Below are positions 31,864 through 41,035 of a DNA stretch of 64,000 bases, in pieces. Source of the DNA: Aliiruegeria haliotis (lineage in GTDB: Bacteria; Pseudomonadota; Alphaproteobacteria; Rhodobacterales; Rhodobacteraceae); assembly GCF_003003255.1 (NCBI RefSeq), contig NZ_PVTD01000005.1, forward strand, positions 186,001-250,000, written 5' to 3'. Position 1 is the first letter of the stretch. Every line of letters begins with the position of its first letter. Under the pieces are notes generated by a model, which ran no database searches, was not told the origin of the DNA, and saw nothing but the letters and a program-made list of their open reading frames with translations. The position numbers and the translations under genes are program-made.

Positions 31864-34188
31864 TCAGGCTTCAGGATCGCGAAGCAGTGCTTCCGGGTTC
31901 TTGAGCGTGACGTCGCGTTGCGGGAATGGCACCTCGATTCCTTCCTCACGCAGGCGGGACAGGATCCGGTGGTTCAGTTCTGTTCGTGCGCTCAGTCCGA
32001 AATTGATGTCCCGCAGGATCACCCGCACTTCGAACTCAAGCGCGTTGTCACCAAGGCCCTGGAACACGATGAGCGGGGGCGGGTTTCCAAGCACCATCGG
32101 GTGTGATTCCGCGGCTTCCCGTAGGATCCCTTCAACCTGCCGGGAATCACTGTCGTAGGAAACACCCACTGGAATGATGAGCCGCCCGGCGGTGTTGCCC
32201 AAAGTCCAGTTTACGACCTTGTTGGTCACAAGGTCCGAGTTCGGAACGATCACCCGCTGCCTGTCGAAGGTCTCGATCGTGGAGGCACGGACAGAGATCT
32301 TCCGGACCGTCCCCATCATGTCGTCAATCTCGATCCAGTCGCCTTCGGAAAACGGACGCTCCACCAGCAGGATGATGCCGGACACGAAGTTGGAGACGAC
32401 GTTCTGCAAGCCAAAACCGATGCCAACGGAAAGCGCGCCGGCAATCACTGCGAGATTCCGGAAATCCAGCCCGGCGGTTGCGATGGCCAGCAAAACCGCG
32501 AGCAGGACGCCGAGATAGCCCATCCCAGCGACCATGGCTGCTTGCGCCCCTTTGTCGATCCGGGTGCGGGGCAGGATCGAACTGCGCGCGATACCTTGCA
32601 GGAACCGCGTGACTAGGATCCCGAAAACAAGTGTGATCAGTAATACGGTGACTTTGCCCGGCGACACCTGAAGGTCACCGACGGAGAAGCCACGGCTGAC
32701 GATATAGGTCGCCTCCTTCCAGTCCAGCGCCCGGACCCCCCAGACTGACGCGAGGGCCGGCAGCGACAGCAGGAACACCGTGAAGCGCGCGATCGCCGCG
32801 CCGACCGTGTCGGCGCCGTCCGCGCCTTGACCACTGACGGCGCGGAACACGTTGTCGGACATTTGCTGCATCCAGAACACCCCGGCCAGCAGCCAGATTG
32901 TCAGCGTCGGTTCCCAGACAAAATACAATCCCAGGTCCAGATAGCCCGCGAGTGCCAGGATCGGGCCGACAAGGGCGCCGAGCAGGATGACATAGCCGAG
33001 GCCCCTGGCCACCTTGCTCACAAAGGCAACCTCTCCGACCGGGTCGGCATCCACGTCATCGACTTGGCCCTGCTCGTCCGCGTCGTCCGCGCTTATCGTC
33101 GTCAGCGCCCGCCCGATTCCGGCAAGGTGAATGGCCAGCAGCAGCACGACCGGAAACGCAAGCACGACCAGTGTTTCCGCTGGCGGCTCCAACACGTTGG
33201 CCACTCTCCGCAGGAGCAATCCGACGGCAACGGGAATACCGAGAGCCGCAAGATGACGTCGGGCTTTTCGCCGGGCATCGAAGGAAATGTTCAGGGGGAT
33301 CTCGACGGACTGGTCGAGCGGCAGGATCTCGGCCCCCAGCCAGCGCGGGAACAGGGCTGCCAGCGCCATAAGGGGCAATGCGCCCAGTACCGCACTGCCA
33401 TCCGGGCCCGGGGCAAGCAACAGATCCAGGCCCTGCTGAAGGAACAGGCAGGCCACGATGGGCGACGCGTAGGCAATCAGGTCGTCCAGCGGGCCGCTCT
33501 CCGCCTCCGCGTCGTCCGGGGTTTCCCGGATCATGCGCCGGTAGATGACCCCGCCAAACAGAAGCGGAATGGCGACGAAGATCAGCAGCAGACCGGCGAC
33601 TGCATTGCCCGCGGCCCGGCGACTCTGTGTCCTCGCATCGTCCCAGATGTCCCGCAGCCCGTCGAGACCGGCCCGGATCGTGTTGCGCTCAACGAGAACC
33701 GGACCGGGCGACAGCAATGTCTCGCGGGTGGTCTGGCGGGAAAGCTGCTCGATCCGGGATATCAGGCCGGAGGCATGGGTCGACGCCTCCTCGGACCGTC
33801 GGAGGAAGGCAACCGCGTCCAGAAGGTCCTGCTCGATCTCGTCCCGCCGTGCAGCGATGTCTTCCGGCTCGCCCCCCTCCGGGGCGTCTCCCAGAGCGGC
33901 GATCTGCGCGAGAAAGGCATCGACCGGTATGTTCGCTTGCGCCGCAATCGAGTCGAACCGACCGCGCCAGTCCCTGAGATCCGGGATATACCGGTTCAAC
34001 TGCTCGATATCTGGTGGGCTGGCCGCAAGCTGTTCCTCGATTGATGTCGCCAGCCTCGTCCAGGCCCTGAAATCATCCTGAAAGGTCTGCCGCGGACCAT
34101 CCTGCGCGAGGAGCATTGGACCAAGCAGGACCATCGAAGCGACCAGTGCAATCACCAGGAGCAATGGTCTCGGCACGGTCATTCTCAT
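31864..34188 (-). CDS. MscS-family mechanosensitive channel with long N-terminal domain
   Basis: A 774-residue protein: signal peptide (PRPLLLVIALVASMVLLGPM), a periplasmic helical domain to about 215, several membrane helices, and a C-terminal MscS pore and beta domain (ARSSILPRTRID..., GIGFGLQNVVSNFVSGIILL, RPFSEGDWIEIDDMMGTV). The layout matches the DUF3772/MscK-like large channels that release osmolytes under hypo-osmotic shock. The start at 34188 has GGAG 9 nt upstream; ATG 34182 is an alternative. Confidence 0.93.
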   Translation of the reverse strand: MRMTVPRPLLLVIALVASMVLLGPMLLAQDGPRQTFQDDFRAWTRLATSIEEQLAASPPDIEQLNRYIPDLRDWRGRFDSIAAQANIPVDAFLAQIAALGDAPEGGEPEDIAARRDEIEQDLLDAVAFLRRSEEASTHASGLISRIEQLSRQTTRETLLSPGPVLVERNTIRAGLDGLRDIWDDARTQSRRAAGNAVAGLLLIFVAIPLLFGGVIYRRMIRETPDDAEAESGPLDDLIAYASPIVACLFLQQGLDLLLAPGPDGSAVLGALPLMALAALFPRWLGAEILPLDQSVEIPLNISFDARRKARRHLAALGIPVAVGLLLRRVANVLEPPAETLVVLAFPVVLLLAIHLAGIGRALTTISADDADEQGQVDDVDADPVGEVAFVSKVARGLGYVILLGALVGPILALAGYLDLGLYFVWEPTLTIWLLAGVFWMQQMSDNVFRAVSGQGADGADTVGAAIARFTVFLLSLPALASVWGVRALDWKEATYIVSRGFSVGDLQVSPGKVTVLLITLVFGILVTRFLQGIARSSILPRTRIDKGAQAAMVAGMGYLGVLLAVLLAIATAGLDFRNLAVIAGALSVGIGFGLQNVVSNFVSGIILLVERPFSEGDWIEIDDMMGTVRKISVRASTIETFDRQRVIVPNSDLVTNKVVNWTLGNTAGRLIIPVGVSYDSDSRQVEGILREAAESHPMVLGNPPPLIVFQGLGDNALEFEVRVILRDINFGLSARTELNHRILSRLREEGIEVPFPQRDVTLKNPEALLRDPEA

Positions 34189-35295
34189 CAGAGGCATCTC
34201 CAACCGTCGATCAACCCGGTGGTTCTTCCGGGCCGAACTCGGCAATGCGAAACAATCTGCCCGGTCCATGGCTGGCAATCAATCCTCACAAGACTTCTCA
34301 TGGTTCGTGCGAATTTGCCAATGACTTTGAGCATCTTGCCGGGAGAGTGCCCGCACGGCCCACGGTGCCATGCGGCCCCGGATCCGCCGTCACGGCGTCG
34401 GGGCGCGCCCGGTGACAGGAAACGCTTGCTCGGGCGTCTCGCAGGTGCCGGCAGTGGTGTAGGGTGGCTTCAGCCGCCTTGGCGATCGAAAGGAACGGGC
34501 ACTCCTGCCCAATCTGATGGCATGCAACTGCCGCGACCCGGAAGGGAACGGGATGTGGGACGTGTTCCGCCCCCGATGAAGCAAGCTACTGTTTGGCAAC
34601 GGTTGTCTACAGTCCGGTCGGCCTGCGTGGTCGGTATGTCTCGCCCAACAAATCAACGGAGGCTCAAGCGAGGCAGAGACCCATCAGACAAACGCAGAAC
34701 GTCCCGCCGCAACTGTATCAAACCCGCCCCAATGGCTGTCACGGCCACTCCAGTACTTTCCGCGAAGCCTTCCTTGGGAGGCGCGCGCGGATCGACATGC
34801 TGCGTGAAGCAGAAAAGGAAGGTATCTAGGCCCCAGTCAAGGCCACTCCCCAATCCGCAGGCGCTGTCCACGGCAAGCACCACTCCCTACGACACATCGT
34901 TCCCTCGAATTGAAACCACGCCTGTCCCGACGCGATCACTCGCCGCCACGGCCCTGACCGCTCACGGTTTCAATGTCCTCCTGGGCCTGTCCTCCCCGGC
35001 AGGCCCACATTTTTTGGCTACAGGCCTGTCGACCGGGCACCGGCGGGGTCCTGCCACATTGAACCGTTGCCGCCTGCTGCCGGCGCCAGATTGCCGAGTG
35101 GATCCGAACATCGATGCGTGGACCGGCCCGTTTGCAACCGGACACACATGCACAACACTGGCAAACTCATCCGGCCATATCGAACGCGGGATATGGCGTT
35201 CCCTTTGCGCATTGACCAGGGCCTGGCGGACCCGAAGACTGAGACCGAATGCAGGTTCAGGCATTGCGGCATTTGAACGAACCGGGGCGACGAAG
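34189..35295. other. Long gene-poor stretch between the MscS-like gene and the barrel pseudogene
   Basis: About 1.1 kb with no convincing gene. Long open frames exist but have no ribosome site or coherent protein features, and they overlap one another. A regulon-type motif (34592-34610) lies inside. The content may be decayed genes. Confidence 0.45.
34592..34610 (-). promoter_or_regulatory. Regulon motif, site 2
   Basis: On the minus strand GTAGACAACCGTTGCCAAA, 18/19 identical to site 4. It lies 404 bp upstream of the MscS-like start and 686 bp upstream of the barrel pseudogene, farther than the other sites, so its present target is unclear. Confidence 0.5.
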
Positions 35296-36417
35296 ATGAA
35301 TGTAAGGTCATTGGTGGCGATGGCGGCACTGGCGTCGTTCTGGTTCATTCCCGCAGAGGCTCAACAGCAGGAGGGCGGCTTCTTCAGCCAGTTCGTCGAC
35401 GAGCAGGACGGGTACCTCGATGCGTCGGATTTTCTGGACTGAGGCGGGTTCATTCCGTTGCCGATCCTGCTGACGGAGCCGGCATTGCAGGGCGGTCTGG
35501 GGCTGGTTGCGGCCTTCATCGACATTCCGGAGGACGACAGCCTGGCCGATCCGACTGTCACGGCACTCGGCTATATTCGAACCGGCAATGAATCTGAAAT
35601 CGGGTTTGGCGCCCATTCCGGCAACGCCATGGACGGCGCCTTGCGGTACATGGCGGCGCTCGGGGGCGGCTCGATCAACCTCGACTTCTACCTGGGCGAC
35701 GAAGAGAAGCCCGTGTCACTCAACAACGAAGCTCTCTTTGCCCATGTCGAGGCGCAATACCAGTTGGGTGACAGCCGCTTCTTCTTCGGTCCTTCCGCCA
35801 CATGGATCAACACGACCATCTCGCCCAATGAGTCCGGGGCGCCCGGCTATGTCTCCCAGGAGGTCACGCTCGCCGCACTCGGGCTGTCACTGCACTACGA
35901 TACCCGCGACAACCGGTTCACGCCACGCGACGGGATCAATGCGCGGGTGTCCTATGAACGTTTCGACGAGTCCTGGGGCAGCGACGCGGAATACAATACC
36001 TACGGGGCGTTCGGGGCCTGGTTCCACTCTCCGAACGACGCATGGACCCTGTCGGCGATGGCCGACCACAGGGCGGTGGACGGCGGGGCGCCCTTCTTTG
36101 TCGAACCTTCGATCAACCTGCGTGGCGTGCCACTCAACCGCTACCAGGGCCAGGACGTCGTCTCGGCCGAAATCGAGGTTCGACGGTAGCTCTCTCCGCG
36201 ATGGGGCATTGTCGGATTCGGGGGCTATGGCGCCGCCTATTCCGGCGACAGCCAGATCCTGCCCAACGACAGCACGGCCACAACCTTTGGCGGCGGCATC
36301 CGGTATCGTATCGCCCGAAAGCTCGGTCTGGATATGGGGGTCGATGTCGCGCGCGGGCCGGAAGACACAACGTTCCATATCCAGTTCGGACATGCCTGGT
36401 CGCCGCGCATGGACTAG
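35296..36417 (+). pseudogene. BamA/TamA-like outer-membrane protein with two in-frame stops
   Basis: One frame runs 374 codons from ATG 35296 to TAG 36415, broken only by TGA at 35440 and TAG at 36187. The pieces read as one protein: signal peptide (MAALASFWFIPAEA), ...FLDx-GGFIPLPILLTEPALQG, then beta-barrel segments such as LGLSLHYDTRDNRFTPRDG (a signature of surface-antigen D15/Omp85 barrels) and, after the second stop, LSPRWGIVGFGGYG to the C-terminal barrel strand (FHIQFGHAWSPRMD). No frameshift is needed. The simplest reading is a recent pseudogene. Confidence 0.8.
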
Positions 36418-36450
36418 GCCCGTCGAGGTCGTAGGATGTCGTCTGGGAGC

Positions 36451-36786
36451 TCAGATATCCTCGCCGCAGATGCTCCTGTCGATCTCCATCAACTCCACCG
36501 GTGCGCCGCGCACTTCGATGAAGGCAACGACAAGACCCGGGGTTGGCGAGTTGGGTTCGATGATGACCTTCTGCCCTTCGAGTGCCGCTGCGAGGTTCTC
36601 CACCTCGAAGGCAACATGCGGGACCGTTTTGACCAACTCGGGATAGGGCGCGCCGGGATCATAGCGTTGCCACTGGATTCCGAATGGATTGTCCTTGTGA
36701 TCGCTGACCGTCATCGACAACTCGGGGAGCGGGATCTCGCCGTCGAATTGCGATGTCGTGGGAATGCCGATGTGGTTGAACTTCAC
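36451..36786 (-). CDS. VOC family (glyoxalase/dioxygenase superfamily) protein
   Basis: A 111-residue protein of the vicinal-oxygen-chelate fold: FNHIGIPTT at the start supplies the first metal histidine, HVAFEVENL the second region, and EVRGAPVELMEI the C-terminal glutamate. This is one domain, so the enzyme is likely a dimer; the substrate cannot be assigned. I start at GTG 36786 because GGAGGA lies 5-6 nt upstream; a GTG at 36798 is weaker. Confidence 0.82.
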   Translation of the reverse strand: MKFNHIGIPTTSQFDGEIPLPELSMTVSDHKDNPFGIQWQRYDPGAPYPELVKTVPHVAFEVENLAAALEGQKVIIEPNSPTPGLVVAFIEVRGAPVELMEIDRSICGEDI

Positions 36787-36922
36787 TTTTTCCTCCACCG
36801 TCGTGAGTGACCCGCAGGCACCAGTTTATTGCCCACAGGTGCCGGTCTATCCGGGCCTGCCGGAAAGGAAGGGGCCTTCGGAGACAGGCGAGCCCTGCCC
36901 GAACCGCTCCCGGATACCGGGA

Positions 36923-38485
36923 TCAGTCGGTGTTGCCTGAGCTCGCTTTTTCCTGCGCTGCGGTCAGGCCCACCTGCAGGCGTTGGGCGAGCTCGGGACT
37001 CATCGGGATCGTACTCGCGTATTCGACCGGGTCGAGTTGTGCACGGTCGAACACGGACAACGCCTCTCTTGCCAGGTCATGCTGCCCGGCCAGCTCATGC
37101 GCTGCGGCGATCAGCATCCAGTCATAAAGGCTGTCGCGCGCATCGACATGCCTGACCATCGCGGACGCGGTCTGGAAGTCACCTTCGACCAGGGGCCGAA
37201 TAGCAAGTGCAATCGTCGTCCAGATCGGCAACAGCGGGTTTCGGGCGCGGGCGTCATCGACCAGCGCGAGGCCCTTCTCGAAATCGCCTGCCTTCGCGAA
37301 CCAGCCGCCCGCAAGCGCGGTCAGCAAGGTGCCATTCTGGTTGGCCTCCACCGCGCGGTCGATCAGGTTCCGGTACCGCGCATCATCGCCGCGAGCCTGC
37401 GCGAAGGCGGCGGCGGCAAAAAGGGCTTCCTGGCAATTGGGAGCGAGGGCAATCGCCTTCTCGGCATGTCCGCGTCCGGGGTCGATGATATCGGACACGG
37501 GCATCACACCGAGCGACGCGGCCTCGATCAGGCCGATCGCAACGAGCGCATGCGCCAGGCCGCTGCTCGGGTTGTCCCGCACGGCGGCTTCGGACAGATC
37601 CCGGAACTCCTGAAGGCTCGCAAGCCGAGAGGTCCGCATATGCGCGTGGAAGGCCAGCAGCGCCTCGAACACGCTGGCATCGGCCGCCGCTCGCCCCGAA
37701 AACTGCGCACTCAGATCCTCCGCTACGGCGCCGTAGGCGTCCGCCATCCGGGTTGCGCATTGCCGGGCGATCCTTTCCTGAACCTCGAATGGATCGGCCT
37801 CGTCCGCGCCAACACGGAAACGATCCGACCACACGAGCGTTTCACCCGGAACCCGGCTCAATTGCACCGAAACCCGCAGGCTTCCGGCCGCTTCCCGGAC
37901 GTTGCCACGCAGAATGTAGTTGGTGCGCCCTTCGAGTTCGGCGGGCACCGACTCGTCGTCTTCCGGGGTGTTCAACCATCCGGAGATGACCCGGATCTGA
38001 CCGAAACGGGCAAGCTCCAGCGCGATTTCCTCGGGCAGGCCGTCGCGATATAGCTGCGCCTTTTCGCTGTCTCCCCCTTCGAAACGCAATATGGCCAGCG
38101 TCGGAAGGCCGTGCATCGACGGGGCGGCCCTCTGCGCGGGAGCGACCTTTCGGCGTTCGAACTCCGGGCGATACCGCCCTTTCGGCACCGAGATCACGAT
38201 GTCGTCCTCGGTGCCGGAGGTGAGGTAGTAGTGTTCGATCGCCTTGCGGAGCTTGACCGCCTCGATCCTGACGATCGGGTCGTTGTTGGAATCGAAGTCA
38301 GCTCCGCGTCCGAAGACGTCCATGGCCAGCGCCGTGCCCCTGAGCAGTTCGCCGCGCCCGTCCAACTCCTCGTTCACGAGATGCGTCAGGAATTTCTGCA
38401 CCCGTGGACCTGCGGTGAAATCGGGCGACGACAGCATGCGGGCGAGTTGTTCCAGAACCGCTTCGCGGGTCAGGTCTTCTTTCAC
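36923..38485 (-). CDS. TolB-like/TPR protein with regulator-type N-terminal domain
   Basis: A 520-residue cytosolic protein. Residues 1-100 (LARMLSSPDFTAGPRVQKFL, NNDPIVRIEAVKLRKAIEHY, VPKGRYRPEF) match the N-terminal domain common to alphaproteobacterial proteins that precede a TolB-like/FlgO-type segment (about 125-250) and C-terminal TPR repeats (about 300-500). Relatives are often annotated as adenylate-cyclase-like or regulator proteins. I start at GTG 38485 with AAGGAA upstream; the frame is open farther but that part is antisense to other genes. It faces a divergent secreted-protein gene across a region containing motif site 3, so it may control the regulon, itself included. Confidence 0.8.
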   Translation of the reverse strand: MKEDLTREAVLEQLARMLSSPDFTAGPRVQKFLTHLVNEELDGRGELLRGTALAMDVFGRGADFDSNNDPIVRIEAVKLRKAIEHYYLTSGTEDDIVISVPKGRYRPEFERRKVAPAQRAAPSMHGLPTLAILRFEGGDSEKAQLYRDGLPEEIALELARFGQIRVISGWLNTPEDDESVPAELEGRTNYILRGNVREAAGSLRVSVQLSRVPGETLVWSDRFRVGADEADPFEVQERIARQCATRMADAYGAVAEDLSAQFSGRAAADASVFEALLAFHAHMRTSRLASLQEFRDLSEAAVRDNPSSGLAHALVAIGLIEAASLGVMPVSDIIDPGRGHAEKAIALAPNCQEALFAAAAFAQARGDDARYRNLIDRAVEANQNGTLLTALAGGWFAKAGDFEKGLALVDDARARNPLLPIWTTIALAIRPLVEGDFQTASAMVRHVDARDSLYDWMLIAAAHELAGQHDLAREALSVFDRAQLDPVEYASTIPMSPELAQRLQVGLTAAQEKASSGNTD

Positions 38486-38561
38486 GGAAATGTTCCTTCG
38501 GCAGTTCAACCGGCAGCGATCGACCGCCAGCCCGGTCAAGTATCGTAGTGTCTTCCAACCG

Positions 38562-38580
38562 TTGCGCAACCGTTGTCGAC
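38562..38580 (-). promoter_or_regulatory. Regulon motif, site 3
   Basis: On the minus strand GTCGACAACGGTTGCGCAA, with a second half-site CCAACCGTTGCG directly beside it. It lies in the divergent promoter region, 77 bp upstream of the TPR gene and 65 bp upstream of the secreted-protein gene. Confidence 0.5.
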
Positions 38581-38644
38581 ATCCCGTGCCCCGGCGGCGC
38601 GGTCTATCTGCCGTGCACCACCACCTGTGTCCCGGAGACCTATC

Positions 38645-38923
38645 ATGAAGACCAAGACCTCCCTGCCTGGCCTGTTCGGGCTTGCGATAATAGCAACCCT
38701 CGCTGTGGGCTCCCCTATGGTAGCATCCGCCGGCGCGTCCAACCTGTCCCAGGCGACGGTCGGCCAGGCTCGCAAGGCCGGTGTTCCGGAGTCCTGCATT
38801 GCGAAGATGACACATGCGGATATTGCCGTGATCAAGTCGATCTCGGGCAAGCGCCGTCTCAGTGTTCCCACCCGTCAAAGGCGGACCCGGGAATACGTGA
38901 AGAAGATCTGCCGCAGACCTTGA
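38645..38923 (+). CDS. Small secreted protein
   Basis: A 92-residue protein with a signal peptide (LPGLFGLAIIATLAVGSPMV, cleaved after ASA) and a basic C-terminus with TRQRRTREYVKKICRR and two cysteines in the mature form. The start at 38645 follows GGAGACC. Motif site 3 lies 65 bp upstream. Function unknown. Confidence 0.7.
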   Translation: MKTKTSLPGLFGLAIIATLAVGSPMVASAGASNLSQATVGQARKAGVPESCIAKMTHADIAVIKSISGKRRLSVPTRQRRTREYVKKICRRP

Positions 38924-39018
38924 GCCCTGCAGCCTGCAACTTGCCTGCCCCTCGCCCGACGCGGTCATCCCAAGGATGGCCGCGTTTTCGTTCGGGGGGC
39001 ATGGGCGCCGGGGAAACC

Positions 39019-39037
39019 GTAGACAACCGTTGCCAAC
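39019..39037 (+). promoter_or_regulatory. Regulon motif, site 4
   Basis: GTAGACAACCGTTGCCAAC, 84 bp upstream of the choloylglycine-hydrolase-like gene. Matches site 2 at 18 of 19 positions. Confidence 0.55.
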
Positions 39038-39120
39038 CTGCAATTCGCCGCTGCGGAGCCGCACATTCAGATCATCAAGAAGCGAGGACGACACAGTCCC
39101 CAAACGCAAGGAAGATGAAG

Positions 39121-40215
39121 ATGAAATCCCTCAACCAGAAAGCCCGCTCCTGGAAATCCCTGGTCGTGACCGGTGTTTTGGCCGCAGCCATGACCTCCAG
39201 CGCGCTCACCGCCAATGCCTGTTCCCGCTGGGTCGCCGACACCGACCATGGCATCGCCGTCATCCGCACCTACGACTGGGCTGACCAGCTTGGCGCCGTC
39301 GCCCGTGTCCATCCTGTCGGCGAAGTGCGCGTTTCCAGCCCGACGCCCGGCTACGAAAACACCGCCACCTGGACCGTCAAGCACCACGCCGTCTCCTTCG
39401 AGGAGCATGACGTGTTCCACGGCACCGCGGGCGAAGTTGTCAACGACAAGGGTATGTCCGTCCACATGCTGTACCTAGACGACAGCAAGCACTTTGTTGC
39501 CGACCACGAAGATACAGGTGCCCCGGCGCTGAGCCTCAAGGATGTCTCCGCCTTCATCGCCGAAACCTACGCCAGCGTTGACGAAGCGGTTGCAGGCTTC
39601 GAGGCCGGAGAGTTTCAGTTCGCATGGCGCTCGGGCATCGACGGTGCGGTTCACGGGCTGCATGTCTCGGTTGTCGACACGTTCGGCGACATCGCGCTGT
39701 TCCAGCTGAACGAGGGCGGCGAGATGGTCGTCCACCGCGGCGATCAGGCCAGCGACCTCCGCATCCAGGCAAACGCTCCGCTTCAGCAGGACCACCGTGC
39801 CTATGTCCGTGGCTTCGCGCTGGACAAGAACCCGATGGGCCAGAACCTGCCGTCCTCGATCTCCTCGCCGGATCGCAACCTGCGCCTGCTCTGGGTCTCT
39901 GACCGGCAGAACTTCGAAGGCCTGAGCAAGCAGCAGACCATGGCCGTGATGCAGCAGAGCTTCGACAATGCTGCCGGTGTGCCCGCCGATCTGGTGGACC
40001 CGATGAATGGCGAGACCTACCGCACCTGGGTCGGCTTCAAGCACTTCCTCCAGGATGGAACGGTCACCGTGCGCGGCTACGATACCGCCACCGAGATCAC
40101 CTTCAATATCGAGGACACCAAAGGTTTCAACGGCCCGGTCTGTGCCGATCTGATCCAGCAGGCCAGCGAGGGCAACACCGAAGTCACCTGGAGGGTCTGC
40201 GAAGCGAACTCCTGA
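39121..40215 (+). CDS. Linear amide C-N hydrolase (choloylglycine hydrolase family)
   Basis: A 364-residue exported Ntn-type hydrolase. After the signal peptide (VVTGVLAAAMTSSALTANA) the mature protein begins with the catalytic cysteine (CSRWVADT), as in bile-salt hydrolase and penicillin V acylase. Further Ntn features are the arginine in IRTYDWAD and the VNDKGMSVHMLYL region. Substrates of the family include bile salts, N-acyl homoserine lactones and penicillin V; none can be chosen here. The start at 39121 is 6 nt after GGAAG; ATG 39115 is too close. A terminator follows, and motif site 4 is upstream. Confidence 0.9.
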   Translation: MKSLNQKARSWKSLVVTGVLAAAMTSSALTANACSRWVADTDHGIAVIRTYDWADQLGAVARVHPVGEVRVSSPTPGYENTATWTVKHHAVSFEEHDVFHGTAGEVVNDKGMSVHMLYLDDSKHFVADHEDTGAPALSLKDVSAFIAETYASVDEAVAGFEAGEFQFAWRSGIDGAVHGLHVSVVDTFGDIALFQLNEGGEMVVHRGDQASDLRIQANAPLQQDHRAYVRGFALDKNPMGQNLPSSISSPDRNLRLLWVSDRQNFEGLSKQQTMAVMQQSFDNAAGVPADLVDPMNGETYRTWVGFKHFLQDGTVTVRGYDTATEITFNIEDTKGFNGPVCADLIQQASEGNTEVTWRVCEANS

Positions 40216-40246
40216 TCCACTCCAATCCCTTGTATCTCATGACATC

Positions 40247-40277
40247 GGCCGTTCCGGGAAACCGGGGCGGCCTTTTT
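40247..40277 (+). terminator. Rho-independent terminator of the amidohydrolase gene
   Basis: GGCCGTTCCGG, loop GAAA, CCGGGGCGGCC, then TTTTT. The stem has two G-T pairs and is 32 bp after the stop codon at 40215. Confidence 0.85.
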
Positions 40278-40326
40278 CGTGCCGGGCGTCCCGATCCGTG
40301 ATGTCCTACGCCGTGCCGGACATACC

Positions 40327-40345
40327 GTAGCCTACTGTTGCCTAC
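40327..40345 (+). promoter_or_regulatory. Regulon motif, site 5
   Basis: GTAGCCTACTGTTGCCTAC, 89 bp upstream of the small barrel gene, at nearly the same distance as site 4 from its gene. Confidence 0.55.
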
Positions 40346-40433
40346 ATACCGGACGGTTCGTGTCAGGCGTATCTCAGTGTCATCGAAAGGGCCAAAGCCC
40401 AACACGCAGAAACGCTCCTCAAGGACAGAATCA

Positions 40434-40952
40434 ATGACCAAATCGAAACTCATCGCTGCAATCGCCACCGCCGCGGCCCTGGTGGCCAGCGTACCGGCCT
40501 ATGCTGCCGACGACTGGGGCGGCTCCTATGTCGGTGTCCAGCTCGGCTTCGGCGACACCGGAGAAGGCAGCAAGAAACGCTACCCCACGTTCGGGGTGCA
40601 GGCCGGACATGACTGGCAGATCGACAACTGGGTCGTGGGCCTGGGGGTCGACTCCTACCACGGCGAAATCGGCACCGGCTTCGGCAACCTGGACTCCCTG
40701 AGCCGCGTCAAGGTCCGTGGCGGCTATGCCTTCGGCGATACGCTGGCCTATGTTTCCGCCGGTGCCAGCTATGGCATGAGCCGGGACTTCGGAAACGACT
40801 GGGGCTACTCGGCCGGTATCGGTGTCGAGCATCGCATCTCCGAGCGGGTCAGCCTGACCGGTGAGATCAGCCAACACCGCTTCGACGATTTCAACAAGCT
40901 CGGCAGCCTCGATGCGACGACCGTGAGTGTCGGAGTGAATTACCGGTTTTGA
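40434..40952 (+). CDS. Outer-membrane beta-barrel protein (OmpA/porin-like)
   Basis: A 172-residue protein: signal peptide (LIAAIATAAALVASVPAYA) and an eight-stranded type barrel with alternating hydrophobic strands (WGGSYVGVQLGFG, VSVGVNYRF at the end). The C-terminal phenylalanine is the standard assembly signal for the Bam complex. No ATG competitor within the reading. Motif site 5 is upstream. Confidence 0.85.
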   Translation: MTKSKLIAAIATAAALVASVPAYAADDWGGSYVGVQLGFGDTGEGSKKRYPTFGVQAGHDWQIDNWVVGLGVDSYHGEIGTGFGNLDSLSRVKVRGGYAFGDTLAYVSAGASYGMSRDFGNDWGYSAGIGVEHRISERVSLTGEISQHRFDDFNKLGSLDATTVSVGVNYRF

Positions 40953-41035
40953 TATGTCCGGTGATTGGATACATCGAGATCGAACCGCGCCTGCTGCTCT
41001 CCTGCGGCAGGCGCCCGCATGATGGGGTTGCAACA

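Noticed and set aside
35051-35070. Sixth copy of the regulon motif (AACCGTTGCC)
   Set aside because: Only the central half agrees; the GTAG half is absent.
34219-35442. 407-residue rightward open frame ending in a signal-peptide-like sequence
   Set aside because: The first 360 residues are arginine/proline-rich without features, and the last 49 belong to the barrel pseudogene starting at 35296.
35440-35442. TGA in the barrel gene (and at 44559) as selenocysteine codons, given selD nearby
   Set aside because: The expected residues there are not Cys/Sec, no SECIS-like hairpin is visible, and the barrel gene also has a TAG.
38486-39109. N-terminal extension of the TPR gene to 728 residues
   Set aside because: It would cover the divergent secreted-protein gene and a regulon site, and lacks family features; the GTG at 38485 has a ribosome site.
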